A DNA stretch of 64,000 nt from Daucus carota subsp. sativus. Taxonomy: Eukaryota; Streptophyta; Magnoliopsida; Apiales; Apiaceae. The DNA is taken from NCBI RefSeq assembly GCF_001625215.2, contig NC_030386.2, positions 36,087,296 to 36,151,295 of the forward strand. Direction: 5' to 3'. The translations under genes were made by a program, and so were the position numbers. Positions 23,243-34,482 of the stretch are shown here, piece by piece. Every line of letters starts with the position of its first letter. The first letter of the stretch is position 1. The notes below the pieces were generated by a model. It was not told the origin of the DNA. It worked only from the letters and a program-made list of their open reading frames with translations, and searched no databases.

Positions 23243-24627
23243 CTACTCTAATGAGAACTTTAAGTGGTGAGAACTAGATATTGGACTTAAAATGAGGACC
23301 CGAATCAGGCCCATTAACATAACCATTCTAAACGTCCTTTAAACAAAAGGCTGGCTTCTACTGTAACTATAAACCATTACCCACCCAAACTCTCTCCAGC
23401 AAGTTACCCTCAAATTACAAAAATCTCTCAACAACGTTGCTCAATTCCGTTGTTTTGGTGTAGAAACACTGTAATTTGTTCGTACAAGTGTTCGTCGACA
23501 TTGTTCCTTTCACTACTCTAACAATTCACTTTAAAATTTGAGTAGCTATGTAAATAAATTCATCATCACGAATCACTGATGTTAGACTCTTTGTTTTTTG
23601 CAGATTTCGTACCTGGACGAACAACCAAATCTTGACCACTAAAAACAACGGTATGTGAGTCGTATATATATTGTGTATGTGTTTTTAGTTAGCTTTTCTG
23701 AATTGCTTATCACTAAATCACTTGCAAATCAATATGTTTGTTTTAATTATATGTTTTAACTGTATTGGAAGCAACTTGTATACGTGTTTAATTAAAAACT
23801 TAGCTTAAGGTTTTGTTTATGATTTAATCCGTTTAAGATGTGCAGAGCACTAGTTATGTATTTGCAGTAGATTTTATAAATTAGTTGCAGCTATTTCATT
23901 AGGTTTAATTCAATTTAATTCATCTGTTGGTTTTGAATTTATTTACACTATTTTAACATGTGCAGAGCATCTTACTAATATACACAAAGCACTTAAGTAT
24001 ACACAAAAACATCACTTAAAAGTATAAAAATACATTTAAAGTATAAAATATGCACAAAGCACTTAAAATGATACACAAAGCACTTAAAAATGAAGAGCCT
24101 TTAGGATAATTTTTGAGATTCCACACCGGCCTGGCTGTTATTGCTGATACTAATTATGGCTCGTTGAGGAGATTTCTGAACTTTATTGATGTAGTTGCAA
24201 TTGCAGAGGGCTCTTTTCTGGATATAGTGTGCATCTAAGTGTAAAGCATAGATGAGGTGTTTGGCAAGAATATCAAGATAAGTTAGTTTAAGCCGCCAAG
24301 AAGATATATTATTGAATGAGTTTTTACAGCATATATTAAGAAAAAGTGGAAAGGTATATAAACTTTTTGATCAACAATCAAACGTATTGTCATTAACAGT
24401 TTTTGTTCAAATAATTTGCCTACAATGCATGTTTTACGAGATGATATATTTTGTGTTTAGTAGGTATCACTTTGATCGTATCTAGAATCAGAGCCTTGAA
24501 GAGGTGCAACACTTCTAAATCTTGTGTTCTGTTGTCCTCCATTATTTTCTACTTAAATTGCATTAGTAATCGGTGTAAGACATTTGGTAATTGCATTAAC
24601 TTTTTTTTCTATTTTTTGTTGATTCAG

Positions 24628-24867
24628 ATGGGACAGAGAGCAAAACTTGAACGATTAAGGGTGAAATACTCAAATGCAATCCTTACATCTCACTTGAATA
24701 AAGATAGAGGGATTGTAACAAAGCAGGCAAAAAGCTTCTACAAAAAGATTGCAAACAAGACACTCATGTTCATTGTACTTGCATCAAGTTCAAAGAAACC
24801 CAAGAACACAGAGATTCACGGGAATGTTATATTTCCAGACATTGAAACGGGACATGAAGAAGCATGA
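24628..24867 (+). CDS. Unrecognised short ORF in the 4.3-kb element (79 aa)
   Basis: The frame starts at the ATG of MGQRAKLERLRVKYSNAI and ends FPDIETGHEEA. A CAG just before the ATG resembles a splice acceptor after a T-rich run, so it may be the last exon of a captured gene. I do not recognise the protein. A second copy at 26310-26550 has an in-frame TAG five codons in (GGATAGAGAG) and indels. Confidence 0.35.
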   Translation: MGQRAKLERLRVKYSNAILTSHLNKDRGIVTKQAKSFYKKIANKTLMFIVLASSSKKPKNTEIHGNVIFPDIETGHEEA

Positions 24868-25489
24868 TGTACCGGCTACTAGAAAGTTTAATGCATAGAA
24901 TTCTATTTGTCGTAAAAACATATATCACTTGTGTTAAATATTTGAATTTAAGTCATTACTAGTGTTTTAAGGAACTTATTAATTACTTGTTGTGCATGTA
25001 AATTTCATTCCATATTTTTTTACTCCTTTTTTACATTCAATATGTAACAATTCACAAATTCATATGTAATTAGAAAATTAAATAGAAAAGAAAGAACTTA
25101 AATATCAAAATACACATGACATGCACCAATAATTCAGTATAAAAGAACATAATGATTCAAAAATTAGCATACACGTAGACATGTATAACACCTAAAAAAT
25201 ATGTATTTAAAGCCCCAAAACATGTAATTAAATCACCAAATTTACATAAGCTAAAAATAAAATACAAAGCACTATAGTATATATACAAAGCACCAAAATA
25301 TAAACACACAAAACACTAAAAAATGTACACAAATCACTAAAATAAAAAATATATGTCGAACTAAAAACAATGACTAAATCTTGACATTATCATCAAATAT
25401 TATCTTTATAGAGTCTTAGAAAACCACACTATAATTTCTTAATGATATTACAGAGTCTTCATTCAAAAAATTGAGAAAAATAATAAAGT

Positions 25490-26000
25490 ATTTCAACTTA
25501 ATCTTCATCACTCCCATCACTTTGATAATCCTCTCCGGCAGGTATTTTTTCCTTGCTCCTGCTCCTGTGAGCCTCCATGGCCTTGTTGTCCTTGGCCCTT
25601 CAGAAAACCACCACAACCTTTTTGTCCTTGGTCCTGCTCCTGTACCAATTGCGGACATGCCATCTCAAGTTGCCCAGCTCCATTCGTCACCACGAAGATC
25701 TTAATTGCCTTGGAATCGAAGAAGATAGTTGACATGCCACCCTGAACAAACAAATCAATCAAGATCACTTAAATAAATACATTTATAAACACCGGCATAT
25801 CCAGTGAGAATGACATGAGCATACATGTGTGATGTTAGCAAAGGAAACAGTAACATCAAAATCTTTGAGCGGCCTAAAGTCACTAGGTTTAACCTCACAG
25901 AACTCAACAAACTCATTTGATTCAACAAGATTTTGCCTTAAGATGTTAATCTTGTTCTCTGATTCACCACCACCGAAAGGCAAAGGCCACCGAAAAGACA
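25490..26000 (-). pseudogene. Captured gene fragment with an intron
   Basis: Two minus-strand open segments join across an 83-bp intron with good signals (donor CACAT|GTATGC at 25825/25824, acceptor TTGTTCAG|GGTGG at 25742/25741). The joined reading runs ...DVTVSFANITH then GGMSTIFFDSKAIKIFVV and on into a Gln/Gly-rich tail (GQGQQGHGGSQEQEQG). No upstream start exon or full domain is visible. I do not recognise the source gene; this looks like a fragment carried by the surrounding element. Confidence 0.4.
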
Positions 26001-26309
26001 CAAAGCCCTAAATAAGTACACAAAGCATTTATTATGTTGTTATGTTGAATTAAAGCTTTTATTAAACGCACAAAGCACTTACTAGTATACACAAAGCACT
26101 TAAGTATACACAAAAAATCACTTAGAAGTATAAAAATACACTTAAGTATAAAATATGCACAAAGCACTTAAAACTATACACAAAGCACTTAATAAAAATA
26201 TCCTGGAATATTGGATTTAAATACTTGCAATTAAAGGCGTTTTCCAATTATATTATCAAACAATTTATGCAACTATTTTAACCTTTTTTCTATTTTTTGT
26301 TGATTAAGA

Positions 26310-26550
26310 TGGGATAGAGAGCACAACTTGAACGATTAAGGGTGAAATACTCAAATGTAATCCTTACATCTCACTTGAATGAAGACATGGAGATATAACC
26401 AAAGCAGGCAAAAGGCTTCTGCAAAAATATTGCAAACAAGACACTCAAGTCCATTGTACTTGCATCAGGTTCAAAGAAACCCAAGAACACAGATATTCAC
26501 GAGAATGTTATATTTTCAGACATTGAAACAAGACATGAAGAAGCATGATA
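26310..26550 (+). pseudogene. Broken second copy of the 24628 ORF
   Basis: Aligns with 24628-24867 over its length but carries an early in-frame stop and small indels. It follows the repeated ACACAAAGCACT block. The spacing between ORF and motif block differs between the two halves, so the region was rearranged rather than simply duplicated. Confidence 0.6.
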
Positions 26551-27341
26551 AAGTACCGGATGCTAGAAACTCACACCAGCTACCAAAGAGTCAAACAAAC
26601 TGATCAACAGATGGTCTACAACTATTATCGGGACACTTTGGCAAATAATACCTACTAGCTCTTAGAGTTATACTAAGATTTGAAACAGAGTCTTCATTTT
26701 CCACATCTGATGCACTACCAGAACCTTCACCACAAACAGTACACTACCAACACCTACACGAATTATCACAATTAGACATTAAAAAAACAAACAGAAAAAC
26801 AGAGCATTATAACAAATTCTATTGCAGAAACAACTTATATACCATGTTCATCTTCACTAGACATAAACAACAACAAAGCTCAACAATACAACAAAATTAA
26901 ACGAACTAACATTACGAAGAACAGTTAAAAATAGATATAACACTAAAAAAAATCAAAAACAAAATAACAAAAAACAAACTTAACAACGCAATCAGCAAAA
27001 TTAATATTCAGAATCTCACAAAAACAAAAATCATAAAAAGCTCAACAAACAGAATCAAACTTTTATATACGCAAAAATGAACGTTCAATATATTCAAAAA
27101 TACCTTGATCATCAGTGAAATTGCTCAATACTCGATAGAAGGAGATTGCTCATAATACTCGAATTCAATCACTGAATTCAATTTACACATACAGAAGGAG
27201 CTACATAGCAATAAGTGATACAGAGAGAGGCAGGACATGATATGAGAGAGAGAGAGACAGAGAGAAAACACCAACAGAATGAGAGCGACAAAATTAGAGA
27301 GAAAACACCAACAGAATGAGAGCGACAAAATTAGAGAGAAA

Positions 27342-27352
<11 letters not shown>

Positions 27353-27394
<42 letters not shown>
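27353..27394. repeat. (GA)n microsatellite and short tandem duplication
   Basis: A run of GA dinucleotides. Just before it (about 27255-27347) a 37-bp unit (AGAGAGAAAACACCAACAGA...) occurs twice, then breaks off at the GA run. Confidence 0.9.
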
Positions 27395-27396
<2 letters not shown>

Positions 27397-27554
27397 ATCG
27401 GAAGTAGTCACAGTGAGAAAAGTATATTGTCTGATAAAAGTGTAAGTGAATCCATATATTTCAGTGGCTAGGATTGACTTTGCTTTTATAAAAATGAATG
27501 GCTGATATTAAATCTCAGTTCTCATTTTTTTTAAAGTTCTCATTTGAGCACAAG

Positions 27555-27556
<2 letters not shown>

Positions 27557-27605
<49 letters not shown>
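27557..27605. repeat. (TA)n microsatellite
   Basis: TA run between the right end of the 4.3-kb element and the remaining right part of the Mutator-like element. Confidence 0.95.
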
Positions 27606-27607
<2 letters not shown>

Positions 27608-28160
27608 GTAATTGCATATATGGTTGCATATATGGTTGTATTCAGGATTTGTAATTGCATATATGGTTGCATATGGTTGTATTCAGTTGCATATGGTTGC
27701 ATTCAGTTGATTCTATTGTAATCTAATGGCCCCGCCAGGGGCACACCATACATCTGTTGTTACTTACAGTTTTCAGTTGCATTTAGTTGCAACTGAGATT
27801 GCAAATGAAGTTGCAAAAATTGCAACTGCAGTTGCAACCTCATTTGCAACTTTTGTAACCTCATTTACAAATATATATAGTTTTCAGTTGCATTTAGTTG
27901 CAACTGAGGTTGCAAATGAAGTTGCAACTGCAGTTGCAAAAGTTGCAACTGGAGTTGCAACTTCATTTGCAACCTCATTTGCAACTTTTGCAACCTCATT
28001 TGCAACTTTTGCAACTGACAGTTTTCAGTTGAACTAGTTGCAATTGCAGTTGCAACAGTTGCAACTTTACATTTTTATTTGCAACTTTTGCAACCTCATT
28101 TGCAACTTTTACGGCTGCGCCGTCCAAGGTTGCAAATGAGGTTGCAAAAGTTGCAAATCG
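27606..28160. repeat. TTGCAA-rich repeat block of the Mutator-like element
   Basis: Irregular arrays of TTGCAACTTTTGCAACCTC and ATGGTTGCATAT-type units. The TTGCAAC part recurs in the left terminal repeat at 12228-12300. Because the core is nearly palindromic, long open frames appear on both strands (Ala/Val/Thr repeats); these are not taken as genes. Confidence 0.8.
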
Positions 28161-28268
28161 TATTTTTGAAAAAAAAAATTTATGAAAAGGTATTTTTAAA
28201 AACAATGAAAAAGATGGTAGTATTTTTAAAAAAATAATTTTACAGATGGGTATTTTTAAAAAGATCCC

Positions 28269-29731
28269 AAATATATATTAGAGAAAAACTTTTATTATAA
28301 AAGCTTCATAATTTATTTTTTAAAATAATTAATGAACTTATACCGAATACCGTGATAAAACAAAAATCGGCAAACCGGTCCCGTAAACAAAATGCGTGAT
28401 AGTATCTGAATTATACGAGTTCTCTTCTCAATTGAGCAATTTGGTTGGACAGTTATCCATTCAGGGTGCCCATGATACTACATGGGCTGAAACTGAGAGG
28501 ACCACTCTCATTATGGGCCCGAGTTATTGTGAGAATATCAGCCACGTTAGCATCCATATCTTGCTGCAGATAATTTGAATCTGGATAATGACTCCAAAAC
28601 ATGTAAATACGAGAAATATCAAATACAAGATCTTTAGCTCGACTCTTGTCTTAGTGCTCACTGCTCACCCAAAACAAGATAAGAAGAAGAAAGATCTTTG
28701 AGGAAAAGGATTTTGAACTTCAAGCCAGGGACTTGCAAAATGTGTTCAGAATTTAAGGGTGTTTGTTTCCGGCTTTTAAGCCGAGCTTCTGGTTTATAAG
28801 TTAGAAGCACTTATTTGTACCGTTTGTGCAAAAAATCAAGAAGCACTTATAAAAAGCTAGTAATGCTAGCTCTTGTTTCAGAATTTCTGCTTATTTCCCA
28901 AACACTTTAATAACTTATAAGTCTTAACTTGCTTCTAACTTCTACTCTACTTTTTTATTTTAAGCAAGAAGCACTTATTTTAAACTCACCCAAACGGCCT
29001 CTAAGTATGATATATTCTTAGTTTTAAAAAAAGGTATGATATATTTTTAGTTAATCAAATTATACATGTTTGATAAAAAATTATATATATTAAATTTGTA
29101 AGCTTTTTTATTATTGTTATTTTATTAAGTAGTTACCCACATGCATGGTTAACTTGTAAAAACATCTTCTAATTCTATAAATTTCTTAATTAAAAATAGG
29201 GATTATTAAAAAAAAGACAAAGATTAGAACATATACTAATTTTTAAGGCATATATGCATTATAAAAAAAAGGGATTATTATGGTCTATAACCCCTAACTT
29301 TATCTCATTGGCAGATGAGTACTCATACTTTAAAATGTGACAATTGACCCTCCAAAATTCATAACAGGTTGCAGTTTGTAACCCTTCTGTTATTAAAATT
29401 AAATATAAAATGTTAGTTCAGGGTATTTTCGTACTTGCATGATATGATTTTTAATTTTTACCTCTGTTCTAAAAGTCGTTGATTATTGATTAATCACGGA
29501 TTAATCCATGTTCCGTAGTTCGCCGAACTGATTAAATCTCCCATTAATTATCAAAAACAAAATTGTAATTGTGGCATTTGAAAAAATGGAAGGTCTGCTT
29601 TCTCTATAAATTACTAACAAAAATAAGAATAAAATATTAAAAATCAAGGATCCGTCTCTTATCCACACATATGCAGTTGCTGTCTTGTCCCCCAAATTTA
29701 ATTCAATTATCCGTTTTAAAACAATCCGAAC
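28269..29731. other. Intergenic DNA upstream of PSRP1
   Basis: No gene seen. A hAT-like MITE candidate lies at about 28757-29000: it starts GGGTGTTTGTTTCCGG and ends CACCCAAACGGCC, with AGAAGCACTTAT repeats inside on both strands. A related element lies at 41885-42110. A TATAAA at 29605-29610 lies about 120 bp before the PSRP1 ATG and probably belongs to its promoter. Confidence 0.55.
28757..29000. mobile_element. hAT-like MITE (AGAAGCACTTAT family)
   Basis: Ends resemble each other (GGGTGTTTG versus AGGCCGTTTGGG read inward). The interior is built of inverted GCTTCT/AGAAGC stretches. No clear 8-bp duplication is visible, so the class is uncertain. Confidence 0.45.
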
Positions 29732-31391
29732 ATGGCGACTCTGTTTCCGACCATCAAAACCACCGTGAACCACCGTCCTCCGCCGCCCAGTTGTTGTTTA
29801 GCAACCAAGAATGTTGCTCACTCCAAGATCACATTACCATCCCCCTCTACCTCCATCTTCCGATTTTATCGGAACCCTCTTTCCGGCAAGATATTCCCGG
29901 TGACTAAGTTAAGAAGGTCCGGTGGGACGAGAATGGCGTGGGATGGCCCTCTCTCTTCCGTCAAGCTCATTCTCCAAGGCAAACACTTCGAGGTACTCAC
30001 CCCCTCTATTTCTGTGAACTTGTATGGTGTGTGTTGGTTTGTTTACAAACTTGTTTAGCTTAAGTTTGTAGTGTCGTTATTGATTAGAGCTGGTTTGTCG
30101 ACCCTCTCTGAGTCTGTGTGAGTGGAGAGAGATGTTGTTTTTACTTTCATAAAATTGCGTTTATTGCGATTCCGGTTTAGGGAGGGAGAGAGAGAGAGAG
30201 ATGGAGGAGGGAGGGAGAGAGGGGGGAGGTTGATGGAGGGAGGGTTTGTTTTTAGCTTGGTAATCTTCCTTTAATAAAATATTGTGATTCCAGTTAAGTG
30301 AAGATGTGAAAGGACATGTAGAAGATAAGGTAGGAAAGGCTATTCAAAAGCACAGTCATCTGGTCAGGGAAGTTGATGTCAGATTATCCGTCCGTGGGGG
30401 CGAGTTCGGGAAAGGCCCTAAAGTTCGGAGATCTGAGGTATGTAGACTATGTTACCCTAAACCTGAATTTATGCTGAAACGTTTAACATTTGTAAAAGCA
30501 GTGTACTAATTTTTGTTCTTTGTGTGGATTAAATGGTGATTGAAATTTTTTGTGTGAGTGAATTTTGCTTTTGTTAGGTCACTTTGTTTACGAAGAAGCA
30601 TGGAGTAATTAGGGCAGAGGAAGTTGCAGAGACAATGTATGCTAGTATAGATGCTGTGTCTTCGGTAATACAAAGGAAGTTGAGGAAGATTAAGGAAAAA
30701 GATTCTGACCATGGACGTCACATGAAAGGATTTGATAGACTTAAAGTTAGAGATCCTGAGGCTATGTTACTTCAGAATGGTTCCATTTCATCCGCTCAAG
30801 TAGAAGATGAAGATGATGAAGATCCATTCATGGATGAGGTAGTATTTACTTTCACTGTTTTTTTAGTTTTAAATATCTTTTTGTCTACTTTGAATTCATC
30901 AGGGAAAATTATATGTGCTATTATTATATTGTTGTCTTTATTACATTCTACATTTCAGTAAAAGCAACCCTAGTAGCATTGTTTCGAATAATGCTTATTG
31001 TTTTGGAGTCTTGATTCAGTATGTATGCCCATGATGTACTTTACGAATTTATGTTTCAGATTGTGCGTACAAAATATTTCGACATGCCTCCGTTGACAGT
31101 AGCTGAAGCAATTGAGCAGCTGGAAAATGTTGATCATGACTTTTATGGCTTTCGAAATGAAGATACCGGTATACGAAACTTCGCTTTTTTTCAACCTTCT
31201 CAATTTATTTGCCACTCTCTCTTCAGCATTTCTTAATTTATCCATTCAACTTCTCTCCAGGTGAGGTTAATATCATATACAGAAGAAGAGCTGGGGGTTA
31301 TGGGCTCATTATTCCTAAACAAGATGGTAAAGCTGAGAAAGTAGAGCCCTTGGTGGTGGAACCAGCAAGAAAATCTTCTGTGGCAGAATAG
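29732..31391 (+). CDS. PSRP1: Chloroplast ribosome hibernation factor PSRP1
   Basis: Five exons join in phase to 301 aa: 29732-29992, 30294-30437, 30578-30838, 31060-31168 and 31261-31391. Residues 1 to about 66 form a Ser/Pro/basic chloroplast transit peptide. Residues about 75-175 are the HPF/RaiA N-terminal domain ([16 protein letters not shown], then [17 protein letters not shown]). Residues about 223-281 are the long-HPF C-terminal dimerisation domain ([20 protein letters not shown], then [14 protein letters not shown]). Family knowledge: the protein binds the decoding site of the plastid 30S subunit and stores or silences ribosomes in the dark or under stress; it is homologous to bacterial long HPF/LrtA. 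The length matches the roughly 300-aa spinach protein, so the gene looks complete. The acidic EDEDDEDPF linker between domains is usual. Confidence 0.95.
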
Positions 31392-32501
31392 ATGGGCTGC
31401 TACATGCGTGAATCTGTGTAATTGCACGAGATGTACTTGTTGCTTGATCTGTGTATGTTTTGCTAATATAGGAAGGCAAACAAAAAATTGACTAAATTTG
31501 AGTTAATGTCTATGGAGGTCTCCGGCTAAATTTGAGTTGATGTCTGTGGAGGTCTCCGACATCATGACCTTATCTTTGAGATACACTCTACCCAACTACA
31601 CAAGAACAAAAGACTATGTTTGCCTCTGAACATATATGTATATACAAGTCAACATATTAGTTTCTTTTCAAGGCCTTCCGAATTGTGTTTTATTAAGTTC
31701 CAAGTTCTAAACCTCTATTTGTTTCTATACGTGGCCTTTATATTATACTCTAAGATGCATATACTGGTTGTTTTGACAATTTTCATTGCTTAGGTTCTCT
31801 AACGTTGTCCAACTTGAGGGAAACAAGTTGCGTTGCTAGAATTATGTTTGCTTCTAGGGTTTTAAATATCTTTCATGTGACAGAGTGCCGCTCATTTTCT
31901 AGACTTTGAACCCCAGGCATGAGGTGGAAATGTCAGTTCTTGGCCTCTTGTCACATTCTGCTATGCTAATCTGTGGTCGAGTAGATAAACTAATATCAGT
32001 AATTATGTATGGCTCTTGACCTCTTGTACACACAATGTGCTATGAAGTCCGCGTGTTACTCCTATTATATGTGAATATATCTTTGACAAAGAGTCGAAGA
32101 CTATGAAAGGATAAAGAACAGCTGCTGGAAGACATGTAAGATGTCATCTGATCATTCAAGTAAAAAGTTAGCAATGACCAGGACAAGTATAGTCTGTCGC
32201 CTTGAGCCAGGCCTGAAATATTTTGTGATACAAATTGAAGCTAGCAATGACCCAAGTTTGAAACTGTACACAACCAGTAAATACACTGAAAGCTGCCAAA
32301 AACTTTTCCTAGATCTCAATTGTACATGTTTATATGATACATAACTAATAAAGAGAAAATATAATAACAAAACATATATCAACTTTTAACACATTATACA
32401 ATTATAATATACAACAAGTAAAATGAGTTCCTGTGTCAGAATGGATTCCATAGCAAGACCACAGGAGCTTTCCAGCAAGAGAACCATGGTAAATGTGTAC
32501 T
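31392..32501. other. Convergent intergenic region
   Basis: Holds the 3'UTRs of PSRP1 (plus) and of the next minus-strand gene. No further exon or repeat was recognised, apart from a short direct repeat around 31500-31555 (GAGGTCTCCG twice with similar flanks). Confidence 0.5.
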
Positions 32502-34482
32502 TCAATGATTAGGCCTTCTACCTTTCAGTTCAGGGTCACTGTAGAATACTTCACCGATATATGGGGCAGTCTCTAAGTTGATTCCTACAAGCCTTTCAGC
32601 TTTTACCAATTTTCTTTGAAACAGGGATGCTCTTTAGGAGGATAACTGATGAGTTTACGTTATTTGGTTTGCTGTGGAATTTGCATTATTGTTCATAAGA
32701 ATATGAGTAATATAGGAAAACAAACCAATGGAGAAAGTGGATAATCCAATCTCCGGGTAATATATGTATCTACTTGCCTGGTTTTAAGATTTTGTACATG
32801 ATTATCCTCCCCTCGTTTGCAAACCTCCTCAACTCTTTCATTATGTTGCAGTCCCTGTCCCTGCAACAAGTAGGATAAAATTTTAAGAAAAATAAATGAC
32901 ATTGTATATAGTCGCTAACAAGTGAAGTTGAGCCACTAAAGTGCTGAATAGTGTCGCGTGCAGGTATACACATGCAATTTGTTATCAATTAGAAACACAA
33001 ATAACAGAACAGGTAACAAAAATAAAATTCAACTTTTTGATGTATTAATAGACACATGCACCAAAACTGGAAGTATATTATTGAAAGGCAAGCCGCACTA
33101 TCAAAAGCACAGCATTGCCTCTGTGTAGAAAAATTGTACACATACACATAACAGCATACCCTGTGTAGAAAAATTGCACACATGCACATAACAGAATACC
33201 CTCAAATTAGACAGCAAGAAGCTACAATGTCTCCTTACATTTCCTTGTTATCAAATGATTCTAAGCCACTTGAGTGCCAACGAGCGTATCTTAAAGGCAT
33301 GCAAATGCAGTTCACTCTTACACAAACGAGGAGACAGGTAATAGAAATCAAGTATGATTTCTTGACAGACATGAAAGCAGCATTGAGCAAAGTATGCAAG
33401 TATAACTAAGTAGTGAGTCATGACACGATCCAGCAATTGTGCATTTGCACTTTCCCTGGTATTGCAAAATTGACAACCAAACAACATATACAAATTACAA
33501 AATAGATGCACGTTTCCCAGTCATTGAGCAGTAACTAGTGAAGTAGAATGTAAGTAACTAGTGAAGTAGAATGTAATCGATAGCCATAGATTAATCTTCG
33601 ACTAAAACAAAGCAACTCTATCCCATTTAGTGCAACCTTTACCAGTCAATTACGTGGTAAAAGAACAATATTAAAGTCCAGATACATAATACTACACTGC
33701 GAATCATAGCGTCATCAGATTGCAAGTAAACTAGCAGAATGCATAGAACCAAAATCATCGATCAACGTTAAGCTACACATACATTTCCAAATAAAGACCG
33801 AATCAGCTAGTGTCTACTTAAGAACTTGATGACTCACTTCATTTTCTACTCGTTTACCATCACCGAGCTTTGATTTTTTCTCACTCCGAAAATCATCAAA
33901 ACTACTCCCCTTCCTCTTCTTTCGATCCACATTGATCACACTCTTACACTTCTTATCGCGAACTTTCCACACATTTTTCCTCCTAAACAACAGCTTCTCA
34001 AACTTCCAATTCTTAACACTAGTGTCAATTACAGTAACTTCAGTTCTCGAAAATGCCGAAAGATCTCTACGACGCGTGTCATCTTCTTCATCTTCAAATG
34101 CCAAATTAGTACAGCTCACCGAAGGCGTTGCAATTGGGGGAATTGACACAGCACAATTTCTAGGGTTTGGTTGTTTACGAACCCCCTTTTTCTTGGGGAC
34201 ATTTTGGGGATTTCCCATCACGAAAAGCTCGGATAAAATGTCGGACATTGTGATTGAGGAATCTAGGGCTCCGTTTACAGGTGCCGACGATCGGGTCCGA
34301 TTAGGACCCGGATTTGGAGGTGGAATTGGGTTGAGATTCCGGTTCGGGTCATTTGGAATCGGGTCGGGGATTTGATTAGGGTTGTGAAGAGTGAGAAATT
34401 GCTCGAGATTGAGATGTTGATCGGCCGGAAAACCTTTGGATGATCGGAGGCGGGTGAGCCAGTTCGACCCGGAGTAAGGCAT
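32502..34482 (-). CDS. Unrecognised plant protein, probably nuclear (285 aa)
   Basis: Three exons join in phase: 34482-33838, 32860-32778 and 32631-32502. The exon-1 donor is GAA|GTGAGT; the frame would otherwise run only seven codons further to a stop. Intron 2 begins AG|GCAAGT, a GC-AG intron of the strong-consensus kind. Visible traits: SNWLTRLRSSKGFP at the N-terminus, an Asn/Pro-rich stretch (33-62), an acidic patch (130-136), a compact VTVIDTSVKNWKFEKLLF segment (149-166), and a bipartite basic signal (about 187-205). The C-terminus adds ASLFQRKLVKAERLVGINLE and ends GRRPNH. I do not recognise a named family. The exon-3 acceptor (CTAAAG) is the least certain join. Confidence 0.7.
33125..33570. 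repeat. Short tandem duplications in intron 1 of the 285-aa gene
   Basis: A roughly 44-bp unit containing CTGTGTAGAAAAATTG is duplicated at about 33119-33200, and a 24-bp unit (TAACTAGTGAAGTAGAATG) at about 33532-33575. Both lie between exons 1 and 2. Confidence 0.7.

Larger units (their letters stand above)
23980..26195. repeat. Dispersed ACACAAAGCACTTAA motif clusters
   Basis: At least ten copies of (A/G)CACAAAGCACTTAA or close variants fall in three clusters: about 23994-24085, 25264-25300 and 26002-26190. The longer segment around 24000-24080 recurs around 26088-26190 almost unchanged. Clustered short motifs are typical of transposase-binding subterminal repeats, but here they lie inside the element, not only at its ends. 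Confidence 0.6.
23240..27556. mobile_element. 4.3-kb TIR-like element carrying gene fragments
   Basis: The left end reads GGGCTACTCTAATGAGAACT. The right end read inward has GGCTTGTGCTCAAATGAGAAC, and both continue with ACTTTAA and a second TGAGAACT. (TA)n tracts flank it on both sides, so a target duplication cannot be resolved. Inside are a short ORF present twice (24628-24867 and a broken copy at 26310-26550), a spliced-looking gene fragment on the minus strand, many ACACAAAGCACTTAA motifs, and a GA microsatellite (27353-27394). No transposase was recognised, so it is probably a non-autonomous DNA transposon. The Mutator class is plausible, unproven. Confidence 0.6.
12105..28277. mobile_element. 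Mutator-like element split by nested insertions
   Basis: The two ends of one element sit 16 kb apart. The left end begins GGGAAATCTACAAAACTACC at 12114. The right end, read inward from 28268, begins GGGATCTTTTTAAAAATACC. Both continue with the same landmarks: repeated AAAAATACTACC blocks, CCTTTTCATAAA, then TTGCAACTTTTGCAACC and a GGCGGCGCC/GGACGGCGC block. This gives imperfect terminal inverted repeats of about 160-200 bp. A perfect 9-bp target duplication AAATATATA flanks them (12105-12113 and 28269-28277), the size Mutator-like elements make. The element's own sequence is 12114-12376 plus about 27557-28268, roughly 1 kb. It holds no transposase, so it is non-autonomous. Confidence 0.85.

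Noticed and set aside
27726..28205. Ala/Val/Thr-repeat frames on both strands
   Set aside because: Produced by the near-palindromic TTGCAA array in the Mutator-like element. Equal openness on both strands argues against coding.
29093..29500. Possible further element upstream of PSRP1
   Set aside because: AT-rich stretch with no matching ends or target duplication.
33814..34482. 222-aa single-exon reading of the unrecognised minus-strand gene
   Set aside because: A consensus donor before the stop and two in-phase downstream exons make the spliced 285-aa model more likely; kept only as an alternative.
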